DNA of 64,000 bases. It comes from Odiellus spinosus. Lineage: Eukaryota > Arthropoda > Arachnida > Opiliones > Phalangiidae. Under the pieces are notes generated by a model. The model saw only the letters and a program-made list of their open reading frames with translations. It did not search any database and was not told where the DNA came from. The DNA lies in NCBI GenBank assembly GCA_963920705.1, contig OY987233.1, positions 13,069,459 through 13,133,458 on the forward strand, read 5' to 3'. A program made the position numbers and the translations under genes. Shown in pieces: positions 1 to 11,550 of the stretch (positions are counted from its first letter, which is position 1; the number at the start of each line of letters is the position of its first letter).

Positions 1-72
1 AGCAATTGTAATGGTCTAAGATTAAAAGAATAGAGCATCATCTGTTGCGCAAGATCTTGCCGGCCTATTGTT

Positions 73-310
73 TTAACGGGAAACTTGGGAGCTAAAAATT
101 TAACAGCTATTGAATTTATTTTCGGAATCACCATGCAGAGAACCTATTCTGGAAATTGTTTTTGAATTTTTAGACACGTTTTTGGTGTTTAAATTAATTT
201 CTAAGGTTTGGTAAAATTGGAATAAAAGTAAATATAATTTCGGGCTGCAATCATATTATTTCAGCCTTCAACAGCGCTTGTAATGTCCTAACATTAAAAT
301 AATAGGCCGG
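73..310. mobile_element. foldback element family D, single arm
   Basis: TTAACGGGAAACTTGGGAGC followed by TTTTCGGAATCACCATGC and AGCCTTCAACAGCGCTTG matches one arm of the copy at 21801-22452. It is flanked by an inverted GCCGGCCTATT/AATAGGCCGGC pair (58-69 and 301-310). Confidence 0.75.
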
Positions 311-970
311 CGTTTGATGTCCAAGGTCTTAGGCATCAAACGCAGCAACCCTTCAAAATTAAATTAAAGTTCAACTTTCAACCTAAAAAATGAACTTAGA
401 TTTTCTAAGCCTGTCACTTTTAAATATAAAATAGAAAATTCATATTTAAAATAATTGAACAAAAGTCTATTTCGTGGCAGTCGTAAAAAGACAAATTACA
501 TTGGTAAATCTGGTTTCTACGTGCGTGGAAAAGAAATCCCTTCTAAGCCTGTCATTTTGTGATATACGCATAAATTAAAATATATATATTGTCTATGAAG
601 TATTAAATTTATATTACATAAAAAAAGTGTGTTATATGGTTGACGGGCGTGAAATGGCCGTGCGTTTCTTAGAACGAATAGAGTAACAAAAGACAAGGAA
701 CCCGGTTTTCCCATTGACGATGACCAGTGGAGCCGAAAAATTTAAAAACAACCCAACAGAAATATAATACCCGTATTTACAACCCCTGATACAACAGCCA
801 GATCGCCTATTGTCGCTATTGTATCAAAAATAATTAATAAATATAATTTTGATATTATTTGTAAGGGAGAAATCATAAAGGTTTTACTATTTGTTCATTT
901 ATTTACAAATCCAATAAAGAACTTGTGGCGAATTCCAACGAAGAACGGGTGCGTTTACTCGAAGCTAGCT
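311..970. other. AT-rich sequence, no gene seen
   Basis: The only ORF is a 65-codon minus frame of uneven composition. A hairpin GATGTCCAAGG..CTTAGGCATC lies at ~317-341. Nothing else recognised. Confidence 0.6.
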
Positions 971-1387
971 TTAAAATGAGAATGCAACCTAACATCGAAT
1001 GATTTTTTAATTTAAATAGGCCTAATCCTATAATATTGTTTTCAAACTAATATTAAACTAGGAATAAATTTAAAACCTACCCGGAAAATAGGCTTAGCTG
1101 GATTGGAGATCCAGAATTTCTTCGCATTGAAAGGTCAGTGACCAATGACCAACGGTTCGTCGATAAGGCGAGATCTCCATGATACTTTCAATAAAATTCG
1201 ATCAAGGTCGATGACCCTTCTATGCGAAGAAATTCAGGATCTCCATGAATCCAGCTAAGCCTATTTTCCGGGTAAGTTTTAAATTTATTTCTAGTTTAAT
1301 ATTTGTTTTTAATTTTTTTTACTGTTGGATTAGGCCTATTTAAACGATAAGCAATGGATAAAAAATTAGGTTGCGTTCTCCTTTTAA
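971..1387. mobile_element. TIR/foldback element family A, copy 1
   Basis: Outer ends TTAAAATGAGAATGCAACCT and the inverted AGGTTGCGTTCTCCTTTTAA. Inner arms are strongly complementary (AAAATAGGCTTAGCTGGATT at ~1085 against its inverse at ~1250). TTAA at both edges suggests a TTAA or TA target. No ORF. Confidence 0.85.
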
Positions 1388-2130
1388 TAGATCAAAGCTT
1401 GCCACCTGATCGACGCGTTGTTCGATTTAGAAATGCTAAATTATTTATTCGAAATTGTTTCTTTAACCGTTTCTGTCCCATGCATTGATCGGAATTACAT
1501 AATTGCATTGTTTAGAAGCTCGTAGCAAACCTCAGTTTTCTTTCACATTATCAACTCATCTTGAAAAATCGAATAAAACACGCGCTTTTGCAACATAAAA
1601 TTATCGTATTAAAAAAGGCTAGCGCGGTTTCAATTTAATTGGTTCATTCATGTTGACGCACGTGCCCGGCGTTACCTTGACAACCACCAATGGCGTCCTA
1701 TAATCGTGGCGCGCGTGCTTGAATAAAATCACGAGTTTCGATTTAAAATCACTTTAGGTTTGCAGCGCGTGAAATACTACATCTTTAATCTCCTTATGTT
1801 GTTTTTTATTAAAGATATAAGACAAACTAGATCAGTACGCGCTTCCAATTCAAGGTGGAATAAATAATACTATGTAATTCAAAGAGAGTTTACACGGATT
1901 ACTTTTTTCTATATTAGATTTAACACGGTATATCATTCCGCCTCAACTTTAAAGCATTACGCAAACCGTTCTTGAAAATAAGTAGATTATTTTTCATTCA
2001 TTTGACGATGTTTGACTGTACCAATGATCCCCAAGTATCTTTTATATTGGATTTATAGGTGTCGTTTTGAATAAGAATTCAACGTTATTAAGCTTGGATA
2101 TGGGAATAACCTGGGAGTGTTACGTCAGGA
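1388..2130. other. AT-rich sequence, no gene seen
   Basis: Unique sequence with scattered GCGCG motifs; no ORF above 60 codons, no splice-flanked open segment noticed. Confidence 0.6.
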
Positions 2131-2382
2131 ATGGATGTCAATGGGCATCTATATTCATTCTCTCCTCGGGTATTTCTCCGTGGCTTCACTGGCTTCGCTC
2201 CAACGAATCCAGCTGTAAGGATGAATGTATGGATGGTGGATAGCCGTTGGTGGGTTTTTTCCCCCGCTTATTCTTCAACAAATGAAATATTTCTCCGTAT
2301 GCCGCCCGCTGGAGCTCAAATTTATACACCAACCTCTCGTACTAAGCCCTATGCCCCAAGGGTCTTGTTTTCATTCAAATAA
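2131..2382 (+). CDS. unidentified 83-codon ORF
   Basis: A true ATG at 2131, preceded 24 bases upstream by an in-frame TAA, opens 83 codons ending in TAA that overlaps an AATAAA (polyadenylation-like). GC is higher than in the flanks. The product is rich in aromatic residues, Pro and Arg, and resembles no family I know. It may be a transposon remnant or chance; the region is single-copy within the window. Confidence 0.2.
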   Translation: MDVNGHLYSFSPRVFLRGFTGFAPTNPAVRMNVWMVDSRWWVFSPAYSSTNEIFLRMPPAGAQIYTPTSRTKPYAPRVLFSFK

Positions 2383-2689
2383 AATTCATTTTGTAAAGTT
2401 ATTCGATAACTAAATTAATTAATCGTAGATCCGTATTTGACTCCATAGGGGAAATTACCTATTTTACATTTTGCGAAAACTTATAATTCGAATTTTAAAT
2501 TAAATTAGTTCAAAGCCAATCATGGGTCAGTCACTGAAATATACTCGTTATCGAATATTTTTTATATTTTTAAACACAGTTCAGCTTATTTTAAATTTAA
2601 CCTTCATAATTAGGTATTTTTTAATGTTCTTTTTAATAGACTTGACTTACTAAGTTTATTTTATTTTCACCTTGAATATTGTATAATTT

Positions 2690-2905
2690 TTAATTTCCCT
2701 TTTTATATTAGGTCTAATTTTTATTTTCCCCCTTTATATTATGTCAAATTTTTCATTATCCCTTGAATATTAGATCTAATTTTTAATTTCCCCTTTTATA
2801 TTAGGTCTAATTTTTATTTTCCCCCTTTATATTATGTCAAATTTTTCATTATCCCTTGAATATTACGTCTAATTTTTAATTTCCTCTTGAATATTATGCC
2901 TATTT
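2690..2905 (+). repeat. degenerate T-rich tandem repeat
   Basis: Alternating stretches of TATTAGGTCTAATTTTTA and TTTCCCCCTTTATATTA, a higher-order unit of ~100 bp repeated about twice, with weaker copies to 3100. Confidence 0.75.
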
Positions 2906-4040
2906 TTTAATTTTCCTTTATATTGTAGATCTACTTAATTGGAATTTATATATTTCAATACCATGTTTAATTTTCATTTTAGCTTCGATATTACTTCTAA
3001 TTTCAATTACCCTTTGAATATTAAATCTAATTTTAAATTTCCTTCGACAATTATTTCTAATTTTATTTTTCTTTTAAAAATTAGATCTAGGTTTAATTAT
3101 TGAACATTTTAGTAATTTTGCATATTTGTAACTTCTCAATGTTGTGGTATGGTTAGTTCCTCTACCTTTGCTTACAGTGTGCGTGTCCTGCTTATGAACC
3201 AGGCAAAGTGTTGTCTATTGTTACTAGTCCTAGTCTACACTAACCTTAAACAAAACCCTTCTTTTAATTTCGAACGCGAACAAGACCCGATGTGTTAATG
3301 AAAAAAATATATTCGATATCGTTTGGTATATTATTATTATTACTTATTCTCCACCATTGGATCTTTTTTGTGTGTATTTTTTTATTATTATTTAATACAA
3401 AACCAGTCTGGGTCGCTAGTTGGAAGCCCTGGGGCTGCGCCGCGTAATATTCGGGATACTATCTTTAATTTGGCCCGTTTGGCGATGATACCATTCAAGA
3501 TATCACAAAAACAGCGAGGCAATAGGGAGGAAAAGTACAGAAGAAGGGGGGGGGGGCATCCGTAAATACCTAGAAACATCACCGGAAACCGTGTCTCTAT
3601 GCTGGCTCGACGGGGGCCTCCTAACAGACGCCAAATTTTTATAAAATAGCAGACTACGGCGGACTAGGTACTGGTTGCGCCATCTCAACCTCCCTCTCTG
3701 CTTATTACGACGAAAATTAAATCGGATGACCTCTCGCGACTTAGATCAAAAATTAAAGAGATAACACTGATGTGAGAGGCGCGAATATACGTGTTTAAAC
3801 TAATACCAGCCCCGACCTTACCCTCCCCCAATTAGGATGAAATCGTAAATATTTACAAGCGGGATATCGAAGAGGTAGTTTACATATATATAACCACTCT
3901 TAAAACTGGTTATTTCCCTCATTAGAAAACCGGTTTTATCACGAGGTTTAAATTTACTGGCGCCGAATATTGATTTATAACTACTAAGTTTACTGAACAG
4001 ATAATTATTAAAGTGATTTTGTTCACATGACTTGTGTGTT
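2906..4040. other. mixed AT-rich sequence, one GC-richer patch
   Basis: 3405-3700 is GC-richer and holds overlapping 61-80 codon frames on both strands and a G9 run (3547). None resembles a known protein and none has clear splice sites. The remainder is featureless. Confidence 0.5.
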
Positions 4041-4597
4041 TAGAGTTTGGAGTTGGATAATGAATATCTTCGGATATACATTGATAACTTTGTCTTTTTT
4101 TTCGTATATTTAATCTTGGATAAATTTTTTGTTAATATAAAACCATATTAAATTATATAAACCATATAAAATTATATAAACAGACGCGTATTAAATGGAT
4201 ACGAATTAGACCCGGAGATAAAATTTGAAGCTCGATTAATAAACAAATTACCCGTTTATTCAAACGGATAACGCCAAGATAAAAATACGACGTTTCTCGA
4301 AATCCGTTTAGAATGAAATATAATAATTATATTTTAATCTAAATCGAAAGGAACAGCGACTAAATGACTACATTCTAGCTTCGAGATCTCCATGGGTTTC
4401 AAATTGTTCTTATCGGCGAATGAATAACTCGTATAACTTGTACGAATTTCCTATAACAATTGAGTACGAATAAAATGTTTGCCGTACACGTTAACTCGAA
4501 TAAGAAATGGATATTGTTTTCACGAACTGATAATATCTGATTGACATTCACGATGGTCTTATTTAATTAACAAAAGTTATACGAATTTCGAGCTCTA
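4041..4597 (+). mobile_element. TIR element family B, copy 1
   Basis: A ~557 bp copy of a non-autonomous family. Termini are TA-GAGTTTGGAGTTGGAT on the left (diverged) and CGAATTTCGAGCTC-TA on the right, inverted relatives of each other. It aligns along its length with 41811-42354 and 58871-59428. The TA at both ends fits a Tc1/mariner-type target duplication (inference). Confidence 0.85.
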
Positions 4598-4975
4598 GTT
4601 ATACGTTTCTAGAAATTTATTAGAAAATATGTTTAACAGCTGAAATCAAAGGCGTCTCTAACACTAGGTTCTAAAAGGACCACCCTGAAGATAGAATTAT
4701 ACCCTCTTTTAGGCTATTTATCTATAGAATATATAGATAGTGGTGACATTTATTTTGGGGGTGCTTGTGTGCCTAAATATCTTATCGGAAATCATCTTTA
4801 ACGACGGTTAAAAATAATTTTAAGGGCTACTAACTGAAGGTACTTTTACGAGTTCACCATCACTCTCCTCAAGATAAACCCTGAACATAAAAACGAGTAC
4901 GGTTCAGGCTACCAATTTACTCTATTTTTCGATTCACGTCACGATTATTCGTCTATTTTAAATAACTGCAATATC

Positions 4976-5275
4976 TGCCACAAAGATTGGTCTATTATTG
5001 CAATCCTACTACAAAGATTGGTCAATTTTTGAAATCCTTCCATGAATATTCGGTCTATTTTTGCAATCCTACCCCAAACAGTGGTAAATTTTTGCAGTCC
5101 TACCACAAAGATGGGTCTACTTTTGAAACCCTACCACGAAGATTGGTCTATTTTTGAAACCCTACCACGAAGATTGGTCGATTTTTGAAACCCAACCCCG
5201 AATATTGGTCTATTTTTGAAACCCTATCACGAAGATTGGTCTATATATATTTTTTTAAATCATACACGAAGATTG
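4976..5275 (+). repeat. ~31-bp degenerate minisatellite
   Basis: About nine units of AAGATTGGTCTATTTTTGAA plus ACCCTACCACG; outer units are diverged. Confidence 0.9.
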
Positions 5276-6065
5276 ATCAACTTTTCTATTCCAATAATTA
5301 ATTTCTGTCTATTTTAAAAATTTTATTAGTTGTATTGGTAACTTTTCCAAATTCTGTCACGAATACTTATCTATTTTAATAATTAATTAATATTAATTTC
5401 CGCATTTCTTTCACAAATATTGGTATATATTTTTTTAGCCAAATATTCTATTTCCAGTTTATTATTCCATTTCATAACAGCCACGTGAATATTATATTTA
5501 AAAACATTTTAAACCAACGTAATGCGAACTTCTCCACTTCTCGAGAAAAAAAAAATAATAATAAAAAAAATAGAAAACCGTTTTGCACCGAATTGGACGC
5601 CCTTCCCTTCCCCCGGCCACCCCTATCGCGCCTATAATCATTTGTAGAGAAGACTAGAAGTTGTAGAGCCATCCAAAAACCTTCTTGAACAAAAATAAAC
5701 CCAGACCGGCGCAAAAATACGCCACCAATTTCAACCGTAAATTGCAACGCGGCTGAAATCTATTCTTAAAATATAAAATTGCAAGATAAAAAAAAAAGTG
5801 ATTTCTACCTTCGTACGTATTGAAAACTAAAAGTGATTTAAACTAAAACTCGCGCTGAAGCGCGCGATTTCATCTCGTGTATTTCCGTATCAACCGCGGT
5901 TAACAGCGCGCGCGAAATAAGGCCTATCTTCTACGTCATAGAAACTAAATCGATAGCGCGAAGTGTAACCTCAATATGACTTTGAATGAAACGAAACTCG
6001 CGCACATGAGAGTTATAAGTTTTAAAATCAATTTAAGTTTTCAACGCGTACGAATTCTTAGACCT
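5276..6065. other. AT-rich sequence, no gene seen
   Basis: A 91-codon minus frame (5472-5747) is Phe/Arg-rich and looks like chance. CpG motifs GCGCGCGA cluster near 5850-5910. Confidence 0.55.
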
Positions 6066-6556
6066 GTGCGGTTCATACAAAAGTTAATTTCCCTTGACTT
6101 TTCCCAGATCATTTCTAAATAATTTCCCTGAGCAATTTTTATCCTTTTTCATGAATTTATTCTTACGCCCGAGATCTTAGAAATCCTCACTTCATATTTG
6201 ATATAGTTTATCAATCAGGGTCAGGATAGTGTACTCAGAAGATGAGAAACCAAATTTAAACGATTTTCAGTTTTAAATATGTTACAGTTAATTGGTCAAC
6301 CAATCATAAACAGTTCCTTGACACGTACCAAAATATTAAATTTCTCAGACCTTTTGGACTCTTTTTCAAATTCCCTGTTCCCTCACTTTTTGGGCCAATT
6401 TCCAAATTCCCTGACTTTTCCCTGACCTTTTTGGGCCAATCTACAAATTCCCTGACTTTTCCCTGATCTTTTTGGGCCAATTTACAAATTCCCAGACTTT
6501 TTCCAGACCTTTTTGGGCCAATTTACAAATTTCCTGACTTTTCCAGGTGCTTGATT
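6066..6556 (+). repeat. CCCTGAC-module family, copy
   Basis: It starts GCGGTTCATACAAAAG, includes the shared core AATTGGTCAACCAATCATAA, then four ~43-bp modules of TTCCCTGACTTTTCCCTGAC and TTTGGGCCAATTTACAAATT. Confidence 0.88.
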
Positions 6557-6851
6557 CTATATAGTTAAACAGTAGTAAATACGACGCTAGTTCTTGTGTT
6601 TCGGACGTATTGCAAACTAAAATCTAATCCAGATTCAATTTATTTCAAGTTAATTCGTCAGCGCGTGTTAATAGTAGTCTTCCATTTTTTCTAAGTGAAC
6701 AATTAAGGGGTAACTTAGCTTCGTATTCGCTAACAATTCGAGCTGATACGAAGATACGAACTAATTTTATATTATATACTATTAATTTAAATCGCGTTGC
6801 AAACTCCCGCTGACTCGGAGTGTAATAGCTTTAAACGCGTTGCAAACTACG

Positions 6852-7140
6852 ATTGGCGGGTGGAGTATACATCCTATATAAAATAAAAGATATGACGTCA
6901 GCTCCGAGCTCGCTCTCGGCCGATATATTTTGCTTTCCCCCTCGAAACTATTCCAGGAATGTCAAATTACTATCGGCTGGGCGCATGCGCTAACGTATTT
7001 GGGGTGCCCGGGTGGAGGAGATAGTCGTTTTCGATTGGTTGAAAGCTCCCCTTTCCCCGGGGCGAAGCGTACGTGTTGTGTAAAGGCGTAGAACGAAAAG
7101 GGGGTCGACAATGGGGGTCTCAAGAATTCCAGGAATGTCC
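6852..7140. promoter_or_regulatory. candidate cis-regulatory module / promoter-like island
   Basis: A GC-richer unique island lies in AT-rich DNA. It shows an inverted CCAAT (6852-6856), TATATAAAA (6875-6883), a CRE TGACGTCA (6893-6900), an NRF1-type palindrome GCGCATGCGC (6981-6990), another inverted CCAAT near 7035, and two identical copies of ATTCCAGGAATGTC (6950-6963 and 7126-7139). The latter contains both GGAATG, the core of the TEAD/MCAT site, and TTCCAGGAA, a STAT-type palindrome. The TATA-like box would suit plus-strand transcription. No coding exon is evident downstream. If it belongs to the TEAD locus it could be an autoregulatory enhancer; this is inference. Confidence 0.4.
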
Positions 7141-8274
7141 ACCAAATATCCGTTTAATTAATTTCTAGAGTCTCTTCAGCCGCTCTACCATTGGTGCGCA
7201 CGCGTAGTGTACTACTAAGGCTTTCTCTATACGTCCTAGCGCAACATCTTTCGGGTTTTAGACCTCTAACCTAGCGAACAAAGTTCGTTTCAAATTAGAT
7301 TTCTACGTAGAATGATTTAGTCGCGATTTTTTTCGAACTCTACACGACTTTGCCGTTTATTATGCGTTGAATTTTCGAGGTGAGATGAAGAATTTAATCT
7401 TCTAGTTCGTCTCGAGTTCACAGTTCTATGGAATTTAGGCTTAAATTTTGATTTTGAGATGAACTATTTAAAGATACTGAATTTATCTCATTTTGAAAGT
7501 TCAATATTTTACGTTATCGATTAACTATAAAATATATGCTTATATAACCAAGGTTTCTAAGCTTATATTGCACGGAATTATAAGAGTGAAACCACATTTT
7601 CTGCCTTTTCAAGAAGTGGACGTAGTTTTAAGTCTAGGCACCCCTAAAAGATAAAGAAATTTTTATTTTTATTTTTCAATTTCAGGAATTTTTGTGGAAA
7701 ATATTGGTTGTCTTTTTCTTCACGCTGTCTACCAGACATTTGATAATAATATATTGGAATAAGCCTATTTTTTGTTTCTATTTCATTTTTTCCCCAAAAA
7801 ATGACCTCTATATTTCCTAGACATTTTCTTACCACTTCAATTCCCGCAAAGTCAAATTTTATTCAAATATATTTGAGATTAAAAATACTGGCTTAAATAC
7901 GGTCTATTCGTCACCTCAAGTTTAGTATAAATATATTTGAAATCGCGCCAAATTTGATATGAAATAAAAAATTTATTTATTTCAAAGCTGGAGATTTTCC
8001 CAATTTGCGCGTGATATTACAAGTTTTAATTATGTTTTTAATTATAATTAACTTAAGGCAAAAGGTAATTATGATTTACTAGCTAGTATTTGATTCAAAA
8101 ATGATGTTCTTAAAAAAATCATAAAAATATGACGTTTTTAAATATTAATTAGTTCTTAATTAAATGATATTATTATTTGAACACAGTAATGTATTAAAAT
8201 TACTGAAATTTATCACTACTTTCTTTGCCAAACATAGCCAAAAAATTATAATCTCTTAATCTCTAATCTCGAAA
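7141..8274. other. AT-rich sequence, no gene seen
   Basis: Only a Lys/Asn-rich 63-codon minus frame at 7644-7835, probably non-coding. Confidence 0.55.
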
Positions 8275-8465
8275 AAATATTATAATTTCTCTGACCATTT
8301 CGGCTCATTTTCAAATTCCCAGACTTTTTCCCTGACCATTTGGGTTCATTTTCAAATTCCAGACTTTTTCCCTGGCCTTTTGGGCCAATTTTCAAATTCA
8401 ATGACTTTCTCCCTGACCTTTTGGGCCAATTTTTAAATTCCTTGACTTTCCCATGAACGAATCCT
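8275..8465 (+). repeat. CCCTGAC-module family, truncated copy
   Basis: Four modules of TTTTCCCTGACCTTTTGGGC with AATTTTCAAATTC, ending CCCATGAACGAATCC; the 5' core is missing. The minus ORF here is a module translation. Confidence 0.85.
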
Positions 8466-9090
8466 ATGAATGCATAAGGAAATTGAAACGTCGTAATGTA
8501 TTTGCTATGGCACCTGTAAAAGTGTTCCAACCTCTGAGCTCGGATGTGCGGGGCAAAGATACCAATCAGGGGCCATAGAGAATTAATGCAAAATATTATT
8601 ACATTGATTTAAATATCAAATACGCTATTAAATTATCAAATTAATTTTAAATATAAATAACGTAATTTAATTAAAATAAAAATTTGCCAATACGAGTTAA
8701 GTACGCTATTAAATCAAACTAATTTTAAATTTTAATAATGTAAATTAAGAGTTAAGTTTAGTTTAATATTTTAATTTCAATCTAATACCGTATTTAAAGT
8801 TGTAAATAAAAATCAAAAAGTTTCCAAAACTAAGATAAATATTTAATTTATAAATCTTAAAAAGGTGTAGAAGAAAATCCAAAGTCTTTTATATTGCAAG
8901 GGAAATGAGGTCAAACATTATCATTGTCTAATTTAAATGATATAGTAAAGATACGTCATTTAATTTCATTAAAAAATACGGTATATTAAATGACATCTTT
9001 TTCAAAATAAGATTTGAAAGAGTTTATAATTTGGCGGTGAACACAATATAGCAAATATTTCCGCACTAATTATTTTCCGGACCCCGGCTG
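8466..9090. other. very AT-rich sequence, nothing recognised
   Basis: Low-complexity AT with no ORF, repeat period or element terminus. Confidence 0.6.
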
Positions 9091-9120
9091 AGTGGGGTAG
9101 AGGGTGGGGGGGGGGGGGGG
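9091..9120 (+). repeat. G-rich run with G-quadruplex potential
   Basis: GTGGGGTAGAGGGT followed by 15 consecutive G. Four or more G-tracts in ~30 nt satisfy a quadruplex pattern. Confidence 0.8.
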
Positions 9121-9399
9121 TTGCTAGACGTCGGAGCACCGGAGCGTGGAGAGTCGAGAGTATCGACACTAAATTAATTGTAATTATTTCTAATTACTTT
9201 CGCTAAGAATTGAGCAACAAATGAGAAAAATGTCGAAACACGAATAGAAGTAATAAGTAGGGGATCTACTCTTTACTTATGATTCAATTTGATTGTTCGT
9301 GCGTTACAAGCTAATGTATTTACAAGATAACCCTTCTTATCAACTTTACCCTAGATCGAATAGAACAGTTTTAACATACTACGGTAAACCTTTAGAAAC

Positions 9400-9745
9400 G
9401 CTATCAAATTTGAAATTAATTACGCGCTTAATTCGTTATTATAAGATGAATTTCGCGCTTAATTCGTTAATATTAGGTTAATTTCGCGCTTAATTCGTTA
9501 ATAATAGATTGATTTCGCGCTTAATTCTTTAATATTAGATTGATTTCGCACTTAATCAGTCATTTTATAGGAATTTGGAGCTTAATTCGTCAATATTATA
9601 GGAATTTGGAGCTTAATTCGTCAATATTATATTAATTTGGCGGTTGCTTCGTTAATATTATATTAATTTCGGGCTTAATTCCTTAATATCATATTAATTT
9701 CGCGCTTAATTCGTTATTATATTAATTTCTCGCTATATCTATACA
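9400..9745 (+). repeat. ~31-bp minisatellite
   Basis: About eleven imperfect units of AATTTCGCGCTTAATTCGTT plus AATATTAGATT. Copies in the centre have diverged (GGAATTTGGAGCTTAATTCG). Confidence 0.93.
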
Positions 9746-9954
9746 ATTATCAATTAATAGTTACAAACTTGGAAAAGATAATTATAAGTGTATCCACGCC
9801 TTTCACAGCGCTATAAAATTAAAATGAATCAGCTCGTATAAAGGTAAATATTAGTTCGTATTAACCGAAAGGGGTTACTAGTATTTCTCCACTTTGGTTA
9901 GTGGTACGAAGTTAGATTGATCTGTCACGAGCGCGACTCTTTCAATATCTTTTT

Positions 9955-10440
9955 GTTTAATATCTGGCGCGCGCGCATTCTTTTTTCACCGTCTCCCACC
10001 CCCTGAATGTTTCTCCCAGAAACCTTCCTATCTCGATTAAAAGCGAAGAAGAGAAGGCATCGATGATAATCTGTTGGATCGCGCTCCTCCTCTTCCCCCT
10101 CCCAATTCCACCTTTTCCCGCCTTTATTCCTACTTTTCTTTTTCCATGAAAATGATATTGTTTAATAGAGTTGCTAGGCAACCGATTCAATCTAAGTTCG
10201 CGACGCTAGAGAAGGTTCATATCTTTACCAGTTTTCGAAGTAGGGCTATGGATAAATGGCGGGAAAACTTCATCGTTTTTGTATTGAAAACTGAGAACGG
10301 GTAGTGATTGGTTGATTCGAGTGCGGACGATCAAAAATGAGGAAGAAAAGAGACATTGCCAATATAGAAATCTTGAGAAAGAAAAGGCAAAGCTTCTTGG
10401 TTGCTATGGTAACCGAGGTTTATATATCTATGTATACTTG
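9955..10440. promoter_or_regulatory. GC-richer unique island with two RFX X-box palindromes
   Basis: GTTGCTAGGCAAC (10170-10182) and GTTGCTATGGTAAC (10400-10413) match the dyad-symmetric X-box bound by RFX factors. The island also holds GCGCGC runs and a TATA-like stretch near 10423. Short ORFs on both strands overlap each other and look like nothing known. A promoter or enhancer is possible. Confidence 0.35.
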
Positions 10441-10794
10441 GCTAGCTAGCATTGGGGGCCAAGTTACGCGATAATGTTATACTTTATATTGACCCTTAAC
10501 CCCCCCCCCCCTCTACGGTAACTGGTACTGATTTAGCCACCCCCCCCCCAACGTCTTATTATTATATATTATTATATCCCAAATTTGCCCTCCTTAACCT
10601 AGCTCAAAGAAGAAAGTCGGAATTTGGGACCTTTATCGAATCTTAAAAGATTATTGAACGTAAAATTTAATCGTAATAAATCTCTAATTAACATATAATC
10701 AAATAAACACTATTAATTTACAATGTTCGTAAGTGCATTACATTTCTAGAAGGTTCTAGAAGGCTCCAGAAAAGTCGAGAGGTTATAGAAAATT

Positions 10795-11115
10795 CTAGAA
10801 AGTGCTCGAAAGTTCTAGAAAGGTCTGGAAAGTGCTCGAAAGTTCTAGAAAGGTCTGGAAAGTGCTCGAAAGTTCTAGAAAGGTCTGGAAAGTGCTCGAA
10901 AGTTCTAGAAAGGTCTGGAAAGTGCTCGAAAGTTCTAGAAAGGTCTGGAAAGTGCTTGAAAGTTCTAGAAAGGTCTGGAAAGTTCTAGAAAGACCTAGAA
11001 AGTGTTTGAAAGTTCTAGAAAGGTCTTTAAAGTTCTAGAAAATTCTGGAAAATTCTAGAAAAGTGTGAAAAAATCTGGAAAGTGCTAGAAAATTCTTGAA
11101 AAGCGTGGAAAAATC
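10795..11115 (+). repeat. 30-bp minisatellite with 10-bp substructure
   Basis: Units of three related decamers (AGTGCTCGAA, AGTTCTAGAA, AGGTCTGGAA). Five perfect 30-bp copies from 10801 are followed by variants. The TTCTAGAA decamer resembles a heat-shock element, NTTCNNGAAN. Flanks on both sides are degenerate decamers. Confidence 0.94.
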
Positions 11116-11359
11116 TGGAAAGTTCAGGAAAATTCCTAATTAAGCTGAAATTAGTTTTAGATTTTCGAGCATATAAAGTTAATTAAAAAATGTATTCATG
11201 AATTTTAAGCTTTAAAATCTTGCATTTTCACGTTTGATTTTGCTAGTTTATCCAAATCTTTCCAATCTAACAAAATTTATATAATTAATTCTAAACGAAA
11301 TATTTATTTAAAATGTAAAAGAATTCCGCAGGATATATTTAATTAAAAGGAATCAAGTG

Positions 11360-11550
11360 AAGCGCGTGCCGCGGATATTTTACTTCTGACCAACGGTAAT
11401 AGGGGGAGTCTTGATTGGTCGAAGGTACTCCTTTTAATTCAATGCCCAAAATCTGAATCTTTCTCCGATTCAGACAAGTACATTTCCCGAATGTTTTTAT
11501 CCACGCGATCGTGTTCTATTTTTAATAGAATCGATGAGAAAAAGAAGAAA
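11360..11550 (+). repeat. dispersed repeat shared with 30060-30260
   Basis: ATTGGTCGAAGGT, TTTTAATTCAATGC and CCCAAAATCTGAATCTTT align with the segment at 30060-30260 (AATTGGTCGAAGGTTCTACT). GC-rich lead-in CGCGTGCCGCGG. Element boundaries not determined. Confidence 0.65.
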
